Of a DNA stretch of 64,000 nt, positions 1-6,137 are shown in pieces. How positions within the stretch are numbered: the first letter of the stretch is position 1; each line of letters opens with the position of its first letter. This DNA is from G965215045 sp965215045. Lineage in GTDB: Bacteria; Pseudomonadota; Gammaproteobacteria; JABABF01. Both the position numbers and the translations under genes were made by a program. Location of the stretch: positions 1,550,001-1,614,000 of the forward strand of contig OZ244031.1 of NCBI GenBank assembly GCA_965215045.1. The letters run 5' to 3'. The notes under the pieces are model-generated. The model worked only from the letters and a program-made list of their open reading frames with translations, did no database searches and was not told the origin of the DNA.

Positions 1-268
1 CGATCACCTGGTGGATCGACTGGCCGGTGTCCTTCAGTACCTTGCCCAGGCGACTTTGGGCATCTTTCTCAACGCCCGGGGCCGGGGAGAACTCGGTCTC
101 CAGCACCAGCGGTGCAGCACTGCCGGTCAACAGAATATCCGGACGCTTGCCCTGGCTGTCTCGCAGCACGCCCGTGCGCTCAGCGGCGACTTGCCAGTCC
201 GGGTGCTTGCCTTGCAAGGCCGCGGCCAGTTGACCGTTCAGCACGGCTTCGTTGGTTTTAGCAGTCAA
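1..268 (-). CDS. Partial accessory protein, N-terminal part, PD-(D/E)XK-like motif (runs off left edge)
   Basis: An open minus-strand frame of about 89 codons runs from a possible TTG start at 268 to the window edge. An in-frame TAA lies at 293-295 and no ATG lies between, so the gene either uses TTG or has lost its 5' end. There is no Shine-Dalgarno sequence. The translation contains NEAVLNGQLAAAL, then RPDILL followed by LVLETEF, then VEKDAQSRLGKVL. The PD...ExE spacing resembles the core of PD-(D/E)XK nuclease-like domains, which often begin large restriction-type proteins; that is inference. It lies 150 bp downstream of murD2 on the same strand. Two short hairpins (one at 295-313) sit between them. 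Function is unknown. Confidence 0.45.
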   Translation of the reverse strand, partial: MTAKTNEAVLNGQLAAALQGKHPDWQVAAERTGVLRDSQGKRPDILLTGSAAPLVLETEFSPAPGVEKDAQSRLGKVLKDTGQSIHQVI

Positions 269-420
269 GGGAAAAACAGGAGGTTGCGAGGATTACCTGG
301 TGTGGAACCAGGTTGGAAAACGGTGTACTGCGGTTGCGGGTGTCCTGGTGGAACACCGACAGCGAGGTGCGCTGGGCGGGGCCCAACCGGCAGTCCCCAG
401 GTGTGACCCGGTGCATCTTC

Positions 421-1797
421 TCAGTTGGCATCGAAGCCGGCGGCGCGACCAAAGGCGCGCCCGCGCTCTGCGAAGTCCGCGAATTGCCCGTAACTGGGAG
501 CGGCCGGGGACAGCAGGATGACACCGCCGGCCGGGGTGTGCTGCCGGGCGAGTGCCAGTGCTTCCTCCAGCGTGCCGCCCTGCAGCAGGTGCCAGGCACC
601 GCCGCCTTCCTCTCTCCAGTCCCGCAGGGTCGCGAAAATTTCTGCGCCGTTGTCGCCCATGGTGATCGCCGTGCATTCCGGGAACGCATCCAGGGTGCGG
701 GCGAATGCCCGGTACGACTGGGTGTGGCGGCTGCCCCCCAGCAGCACGCTGATGTCGCCCCCGTAGCATCGCCGGCAGTGATGCAGGGCCGCTGCGGCGG
801 CTTCCGGCACGGTGGCGATGCTGTCGTCGATGTAGGCCACGCCCGCGCGCCGTCCCAGGAACTGCAGGCGGTGGGGCAATCCCGGGTAGTCTTCCATGGC
901 GGCGAAGGCGCGCCGGCAGTCGCCGTCCAGGGCTTCGACCGCACTGAGCACGGCGCAGACATTGTCCAGGTTGTGCGAATCGCCCAGCCGTTCGCCGGGC
1001 GGTGCCCCCCAGCGTTCTCCGGCATGAAAGATGGCCCCGTCCCGCGCATCAAAGCCGGACTCTGTGCGGTACCAGTCGGCATGCGGCCACTGCGCACAGA
1101 GACGGCGGGTGTTGGGGTCGGCGCGGTTGAGCAATACCTTTTGCGCACTGCCGGGGGCGAACAGCCGCAGCTTGTCCCGGTAGTACTGTTCCGTGCTGCC
1201 GTGCCAGTCGATGTGCGCCGGGTACAGGTTGCTGAGCACTCCGATGCGGGGCCGGGCCTCCAGGTCGGCGGCCTGGTGGCTGGAGAGTTCGGCGATGACC
1301 AGCCCTTCCTCTTCGACATTCACATCCAGCAGCGGAACGCCGATATTGCCGCCCAGCCGGGCCGGGACGCCCAGGCCTTGCAGGCAGTGATGCAGCAGGG
1401 CGGCGATGGTGCTTTTGCCCTTGGTGCCGCTGACGACGATGCAGCGTTCTGCGGCCCCGGGTTCGGCGAACCACAGGCGGGTGACGGAGCCCAGCTGCAG
1501 GGCCGGGTTTTGCCGGCGCGCCTGGGCGAGTTCCGGGCGATAGAGAGAGATGCCGGGCGATTTCAGCACCACTTCGCTCTGTGCCAGGGTGTCGGCGGTG
1601 TCGGCACCACTGCGAAATTGCAGTGTTGCATGGCATTGCAACAGGGCTGTGCGCCGCTCCTGCGGTAGCGGTGTGTCGGTGAGTATGGTGCAGGCCGTAT
1701 CGGGCACCAGGCGGTGAAAATGCCGCAGTGCGCTCTCGCCTTCGCGCCCGACGCCCCAGAACGTCAGCCGCCGTTCAGCCAGGTCCTGCAATCGCAT
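421..1797 (-). CDS. murD2: UDP-N-acetylmuramoyl-L-alanine--L-glutamate ligase (MurD2-type Mur ligase)
   Basis: This is a 458-residue cytoplasmic Mur ligase. The ATP-binding motif GTKGKST lies at residues 124-130, followed by a Mur central domain (SSHQAADLE, HIDWHGS) and a C-terminal ligase domain (DDSIATVPEA, GGSRHTQSY). Canonical MurD adds D-Glu to UDP-MurNAc-L-Ala. Because this gene directly follows murL, the MurD2 role (adding L-Glu, later epimerised by MurL) is the better call, as described for Xanthomonas. The ATG at 1797 was chosen because the conserved N-terminus MRLQDLAERR starts there; the longer frame upstream is only the shadow of murL. It overlaps the murL 3' end by 23 bp, so the two are translationally coupled. 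A plain MurD is less likely given the neighbour. Confidence 0.86.
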   Translation of the reverse strand: MRLQDLAERRLTFWGVGREGESALRHFHRLVPDTACTILTDTPLPQERRTALLQCHATLQFRSGADTADTLAQSEVVLKSPGISLYRPELAQARRQNPALQLGSVTRLWFAEPGAAERCIVVSGTKGKSTIAALLHHCLQGLGVPARLGGNIGVPLLDVNVEEEGLVIAELSSHQAADLEARPRIGVLSNLYPAHIDWHGSTEQYYRDKLRLFAPGSAQKVLLNRADPNTRRLCAQWPHADWYRTESGFDARDGAIFHAGERWGAPPGERLGDSHNLDNVCAVLSAVEALDGDCRRAFAAMEDYPGLPHRLQFLGRRAGVAYIDDSIATVPEAAAAALHHCRRCYGGDISVLLGGSRHTQSYRAFARTLDAFPECTAITMGDNGAEIFATLRDWREEGGGAWHLLQGGTLEEALALARQHTPAGGVILLSPAAPSYGQFADFAERGRAFGRAAGFDAN

Positions 1798-3112
1798 CCA
1801 GGGCACCTCGGTAGGCGGGTGGCAGGAGCTCGGCGTTGTCGGAACCCAGGTACTCCCCGAGTTCTTCCCCGGGCGTGGACTCCGGTGCCTGTTCCACCTG
1901 CCGCAGCAGTTGTGCCAGTTGCGGATGTCCGCACCAGTCGGGATGTTGTGCCCAGCTGCGCAGTGCGGCGCGGCATTCGCCGACCGTGCCCACGCAGTCG
2001 AAGGGCTTTTCTCCGCGCAGGCCCAGCAGTTTTTCATAGTCGGACAGGCTGTCGGCGTGCAGCAGTTCGGCACCGAAGATGCGCTGCAGTTCGGCGCGCG
2101 GCAGGAAGGGGGCCAGCGCCAGGAACATGAAACGGCACTTGTCGCAGTTTGCACACCAGTGCTCTGCGCCCCGCCCGTTGCCGCGAAAGGCGCGGTTGCA
2201 ACTCAAAAACAGCGGGCGGTAGGCGGCGAAGCGCGCGCCTGCGAACAACTGTGCCACGCGCAGTTCGTGGTACGGACGCAACAGGGAGAAATAGCGCAGG
2301 GAAGGGCAGATTTCCCGCTGCAGCAGGGTGCTGAAGCCGCGCTCGAACTCGGCACTCTTGCTCCACTGGTGGTTGGGGCCCGTCTCCCGGCCCGGGAAAT
2401 TCCCCTCGTCTGCGGAGCGTTCGTTGGAGAGGATGACGGTATCGAAATCGTAGAGCAGGGCGGCGAAGACGAAGACAAAACTCAGGATGCCGGTGATCGG
2501 CACGTGCCCGTTTCGGGCACCCTGCCGGTTCAATTCCAGGAGTTGCGGGTCCAGGCGGCGTTCGACCCGCAGCAGGGGGACGCCGGCGGCCCGGGCCATG
2601 CGCTCCGTGGCCGGGTGGCTGTTGACGACCAGTGCCGTCGGCTGCTCGCCGATGGCGCGCAGTGCTTCCAGGCTGACGGCCGAGCCCTGGCCGCCGCCGA
2701 AAGGCAACAGGGTGCGGCGCTGCAGGGGCAAGTGCCGGGCCGGTGCCGGTTCTGCACCGGTGGCACGGAAGTGCGGCCATTGCCCGGGGTCCAGGCGATT
2801 GCGCCAGGCGAATTCGGCCAGGCCCTTGCGGTAAAAATCATTGAAAAAGACAGCACTTTGCGGCCCCAGGGGAAGCTCCGCACACAGCCGGCCCGGCAGC
2901 AGGGCCTTGTAATAACTGACGCCGGCGGCCAGGTGCAGCAGCTGCAGGCAGCGTTGCAGGGCCGGTGCCCGTTCTGTGACTGGTGCGGGGGCATCCGCAA
3001 ACCGGATGTGCTCGCAAAAGCGGTGTTCTCCCGCGCGGTATTCCAGCTCCAGGACTGCATCCCGCACCTCGTAGGCACAGCGTGCAAAGTGAAATTCCAA
3101 CTTTGGTTTCAT
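1775..3112 (-). CDS. murL: UDP-MurNAc-L-Ala-L-Glu epimerase (MurL)
   Basis: This 445-residue protein is MurL-like. In the known pathway MurL uses ATP and Mg2+ to convert the terminal L-Glu of UDP-MurNAc-L-Ala-L-Glu into D-Glu, replacing glutamate racemase. Visible features are a PP-loop-like glycine-rich stretch (LLPFGGGQGSAVSLEAL, residues 135-151), VILSNERSADEGN (227-239), and a late cysteine cluster with WCANCDKCRFMF (319-330). The glycine-rich loop reads GGGQGS where an ATP-pyrophosphatase loop would normally have an Asp before the Ser, so adenylation chemistry may need checking. The ATG at 3112 overlaps the hemB stop by 4 bp (ATGA). Downstream murD2 overlaps its 3' end, supporting a two-gene D-Glu module. 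Confidence 0.86.
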   Translation of the reverse strand: MKPKLEFHFARCAYEVRDAVLELEYRAGEHRFCEHIRFADAPAPVTERAPALQRCLQLLHLAAGVSYYKALLPGRLCAELPLGPQSAVFFNDFYRKGLAEFAWRNRLDPGQWPHFRATGAEPAPARHLPLQRRTLLPFGGGQGSAVSLEALRAIGEQPTALVVNSHPATERMARAAGVPLLRVERRLDPQLLELNRQGARNGHVPITGILSFVFVFAALLYDFDTVILSNERSADEGNFPGRETGPNHQWSKSAEFERGFSTLLQREICPSLRYFSLLRPYHELRVAQLFAGARFAAYRPLFLSCNRAFRGNGRGAEHWCANCDKCRFMFLALAPFLPRAELQRIFGAELLHADSLSDYEKLLGLRGEKPFDCVGTVGECRAALRSWAQHPDWCGHPQLAQLLRQVEQAPESTPGEELGEYLGSDNAELLPPAYRGALDAIAGPG

Positions 3113-4119
3113 GCTTGCCGGCGCAGCAGTTCGGCGGCCTCCAGGGCGAAGTACGTGAGGATCGCATCCGCCCCTGCGCGCTTGATGCCGAGCAGGGATT
3201 CGAGCAGTGCCGCCTCCCGCGGCAGGAAACCCTGCGCAAAGGCGGCACAGAGCATGGCGTATTCCCCGCTGACCTGGTAGGCGAATACCGGTACATTGAA
3301 CTCCTGCCGCACGCGATGCAGCACGTCCAGGCAGGGCATGGCGGGCTTGATCAACAGCAGGTCGGCACCCTCGTCCAGGTCCAGGGCGCATTCCCGCAGT
3401 GCCTCGTCGAGATTGGCGCAGTCCATCTGGTAGCCGCGCTTGTCGGCACCGCCCAGGGCGGTATCGGAACCCAGTGCCGTGCGGAAGGGCGCATAAAAGG
3501 AGGAGGCATACTTGGCCGCATAACTCAGGATGATGGTGTGTGCGAAGCCCTCTTGCTCCAATGCCTTGCGCAATGCGCCGATGCGCCCGTCCATCATGTC
3601 CGAGGGGGCGACGATGTCGGCACCGGCGCGCGCATGACACAGCCCCTGGCGCACCAGGATTTCCACGCTGCGGTCATTGTCGACTTCGCCGTTTGCATCC
3701 AGGACCCCGTCCTGGCCGTGGTCGGTGTACGGGTCCAATGCCACGTCGGTGATCACCCCGAGTTCCGGCAGCACCTGCTTCAGTGCGCGCACCGCCCTGG
3801 GCACCAGGTCTTCCGGCTCCAGTGCCTGTGCCCCGTCGGGGCTTTTCTGCGCCTGCGGGATGACCGGGAACAGGCACACCGCCGGAATGCCGAGCGCGTG
3901 GGCGCGCCGTGCCTCTTCCAGCAGCAGGTCGATGCTGAGCCGGGCAATCCCGGGCATCGCCTCCACCGGCTCGCGCCGCTGTTCCCCGTCGATGACGAAC
4001 AGGGGCAACACCAGGTCGGCGACATCGAGCGTGTTCTCGCGCACCAGGCGGCGGATAAACTCCCGCCGCCGCAAGCGGCGTAACCGCGCCTGTGGCCAGG
4101 CCGCCCGCGTGGCCCGCAT
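3109..4119 (-). CDS. hemB: Delta-aminolevulinic acid dehydratase (porphobilinogen synthase)
   Basis: HemB condenses two 5-aminolevulinate molecules into porphobilinogen in the cytoplasm. The 336-residue length is usual for the family. The two active-site lysines are in LSYAAKYASSFY (K203) and LLIKPAMPCLDV (K258, the Schiff-base lysine). The metal-site segment reads DVALDPYTDHGQDG, with Asp in place of the cysteines of the zinc enzymes, so it belongs to the Mg2+-dependent Pseudomonas-like class. The ATG shares one base with the hemL stop codon (TGATG). The 3' end overlaps murL by 4 bp. The first 18 residues are Arg-rich, which is common in this family. Confidence 0.97.
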   Translation of the reverse strand: MRATRAAWPQARLRRLRRREFIRRLVRENTLDVADLVLPLFVIDGEQRREPVEAMPGIARLSIDLLLEEARRAHALGIPAVCLFPVIPQAQKSPDGAQALEPEDLVPRAVRALKQVLPELGVITDVALDPYTDHGQDGVLDANGEVDNDRSVEILVRQGLCHARAGADIVAPSDMMDGRIGALRKALEQEGFAHTIILSYAAKYASSFYAPFRTALGSDTALGGADKRGYQMDCANLDEALRECALDLDEGADLLLIKPAMPCLDVLHRVRQEFNVPVFAYQVSGEYAMLCAAFAQGFLPREAALLESLLGIKRAGADAILTYFALEAAELLRRQA

Positions 4120-5417
4120 CAGGCCGCAGCCGCCAGAGAGGCCAGCACTTCCTCTGCCGCCTCCAGGGTTCTGTCGATGTCCTCTTCCGTGTGCGCTGCG
4201 GAGACGAAACCCGCCTCGAAGGGCGAGGGGGCGAAGTAGATGCCGCGCTCCAGCATGCCGTGAAAGAAGGCACCGAAGGCGTCGCGGTCCACACCGCAGA
4301 CCTGGGTGTAATTCCAGGGCGGGGTCTCACAGCCGAAGAACAACCCGAACATGCCGCCGACCTGGTGCACGCTGAGCGGCGTCCCGCTCCTGCGTCCCAA
4401 CTCCTGCAGGCCGCTGCTGAGTGCGGCGGTGCGCGCATCCAGGCGTGCATAAAAACCGGGTTTGCCGAGTTCCCGCAGGGTGGCGAGCCCGGACTGCATC
4501 GCCAGTGGGTTGCCGGACAGCGTGCCGGCCTGGTAGACCGGCCCCGCCGGTGCCAGCTGCTCCATGAGTGCGCTGCTGCCGCCCAGGGCACCGACCGGCA
4601 GGCCGCCGCCGATGATCTTGCCCAGCACGCTGAGGTCGGGACGCACCCCGTACAGCTCCTGGGCCCCGCCCGGGGCGACCCGAAACCCGCTCATCACCTC
4701 GTCGAAGATCAGCAGGCTGCCATGGCGGTCACAGGTCTCCCGCAGCCCCTGCAGGAACCCGGGCACCGGTGGGATGCAGCCCATGTTGCCGGCCACCGGC
4801 TCGACCAGGATGCAGGCCAGGGTATCGGCGTGCTGTTCGGCCAGGGCGCGCACGCCGTCCAGGTCGTTGTACTCGGCGACCAGGGTATGCCGGGCGAGGG
4901 CGGCGGGCACTCCCGGAGAGTCCGGCACGCCGCCTTGCAACGCCCCGGAACCGGCCCGCACCAGCAGGGAGTCCGCATGCCCGTGGTAGCCACCGGCAAA
5001 CTTGAGAATCGTGTCCCGGCCGGTGTGGGCCCGGGCCAGGCGGATGGCACTCATCGCCGCCTCGGTGCCGGAATTGAGCATGCGCAGCTTGTCGATGGCG
5101 GGCATCGCCTGGCATACGGCCTCGGCCAACTCGGTCTCCACCGCGGTCGGCGCCCCGAAACAGGTGCCTCGTTGCAACTGCTGCTCCAGGGCCTCGATTA
5201 CCCTGGGATGCGCGTGTCCCAGGATCATCGGCCCCCAGGCACCGACATAATCCAGGTAGCGTTTGCCCTCGCTGTCCACCAGCCAGGCCCCCTGGGCACT
5301 GTGAAAAAACCGCGGCGTGCCGCCCACCGATTGAAAGGCGCGCACGGGCGAATTGACGCCGCCGGGCATGCGCTGCAGTGCCCGGGCAAAGAGTTGTTCT
5401 GCGGTTTCGGCGTTCAT
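4119..5417 (-). CDS. hemL: Glutamate-1-semialdehyde 2,1-aminomutase
   Basis: HemL is a PLP enzyme that converts glutamate-1-semialdehyde to 5-aminolevulinate, the C5-pathway precursor of haem and the substrate of the next gene product, HemB. The 432-residue protein has the family hallmarks: MPGGVNSPVRAF at residues 17-28, NSGTEA at 115-120, FDEVMSGFR at 238-246 and the PLP lysine in VLGKIIGGGLPVGA (K267). It starts 3 bp after the hemJ stop and ends in a one-base overlap with hemB, so hemJ-hemL-hemB are very likely one transcript. Confidence 0.97.
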   Translation of the reverse strand: MNAETAEQLFARALQRMPGGVNSPVRAFQSVGGTPRFFHSAQGAWLVDSEGKRYLDYVGAWGPMILGHAHPRVIEALEQQLQRGTCFGAPTAVETELAEAVCQAMPAIDKLRMLNSGTEAAMSAIRLARAHTGRDTILKFAGGYHGHADSLLVRAGSGALQGGVPDSPGVPAALARHTLVAEYNDLDGVRALAEQHADTLACILVEPVAGNMGCIPPVPGFLQGLRETCDRHGSLLIFDEVMSGFRVAPGGAQELYGVRPDLSVLGKIIGGGLPVGALGGSSALMEQLAPAGPVYQAGTLSGNPLAMQSGLATLRELGKPGFYARLDARTAALSSGLQELGRRSGTPLSVHQVGGMFGLFFGCETPPWNYTQVCGVDRDAFGAFFHGMLERGIYFAPSPFEAGFVSAAHTEEDIDRTLEAAEEVLASLAAAA

Positions 5418-5420
5418 GGC

Positions 5421-5849
5421 TTATAGCGGCGGCCGGATGATCGCCAGGATCAGGATCAGGAACAGCAACAGGACGGGCAATTCATTAAACCAGCGGTAAA
5501 ACCGCGCACCCCGCCGGTTGCGCTCCTGGACAAAACCGCGCAGGAAGCGACCGCAGACGATTTGGTAGACCACCAGCAGGGCCAGCAGCAGCAACTTGGC
5601 CCGCATCCAGTTTTCCTGGAGCAGGTCCAGGCGCACCCAGAGCAGCCACAGACCCAGGAGCAGGGTGATGCCCATGAGTATATGCATGAAACGATACAGG
5701 CGCCGCCCCATGAGCAGCAGTCGCTCCCGCGCCGGTTCCTGCGTCTCCAGGGCCAGGTTGACCAGGATGCGGGGCAGGTAAAAGATGCCGGCAAACCAGG
5801 CGATGGCGAACCCCAGGTGCAGGGTTTTGAGCCAGAGAATGAGATTCAT
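5421..5849 (-). CDS. hemJ: Protoporphyrinogen IX oxidase, HemJ type (UPF0093)
   Basis: HemJ is the membrane-bound protoporphyrinogen oxidase used by many proteobacteria that lack HemG/HemY. The 142-residue protein has four hydrophobic segments and the family signature at the N-terminus: LHLGFAIAWFAGIFYLPRIL with the conserved His at residue 11, then the Arg-rich loop RRLYRFMHILM and MRAKLLLLALLVVYQ with the conserved Lys. The ATG at 5849 was chosen because the family begins right at the first membrane helix; the 17 extra codons upstream have no homologous character. It is the first gene of the hem-mur operon. In Pseudomonas hemJ lies next to argC; here a TonB receptor separates them. Confidence 0.93.
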   Translation of the reverse strand: MNLILWLKTLHLGFAIAWFAGIFYLPRILVNLALETQEPARERLLLMGRRLYRFMHILMGITLLLGLWLLWVRLDLLQENWMRAKLLLLALLVVYQIVCGRFLRGFVQERNRRGARFYRWFNELPVLLLFLILILAIIRPPL

Positions 5850-5922
5850 GAGCGGATTTCGCGTTTCCTGTGCCGCGGGGGCGGCAATTATCCCACACAT
5901 CAGGGGTTTGCACGGCTTGCCA

Positions 5923-6090
5923 GACCGGCCCGGGCTCGGGACGAACCCACTGGACAGGTGAAAAGCACTCCGCGCTTGTGAAACTATTGACCGGCTTGAG
6001 CTCGGGACGAACCCCCCGAACAGGGCGGGCTGCCTTTACCGGTGCCCGCCCGGCGACCGGCCCGGTACCGTGCCGCTCCCCCCGAACAGG
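5923..6090. repeat. Three 36-bp imperfect direct repeats with exact 66-bp periodicity
   Basis: Related 36-bp segments start at 5923, 5989 and 6055, each beginning GACCGGC or GACCGG and ending GAACAGG or GGACAGG. The first two share CTCGGGACGAACCC; the third has diverged in the middle. The intervening 30-bp stretches are unrelated. They fill the gap between the divergent hemJ and TonB-receptor genes (5850-6137) and lie just upstream of the receptor's AT-rich promoter-like stretch (about 6106-6122). They could be binding sites or a decayed minisatellite. Confidence 0.6.
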
Positions 6091-6137
6091 GACTGCGGCA
6101 GCGTGTTATGATTATTATTTACACGGAGAGGGGTCGT

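Noticed and set aside
295..313. Terminator after murD2
   Set aside because: ACCTGGT/ACCAGGT is a short 7-bp stem without a T-run on either strand. Left as a bare hairpin.
313..1668. 451-codon plus-strand frame opposite murD2
   Set aside because: A shadow frame. murD2 on the minus strand has all ligase motifs.
5923..6090. CRISPR-like array (36-bp repeats, 30-bp spacers)
   Set aside because: Only three units, the third heavily diverged, no cas genes and no leader. Called a degenerate periodic repeat.
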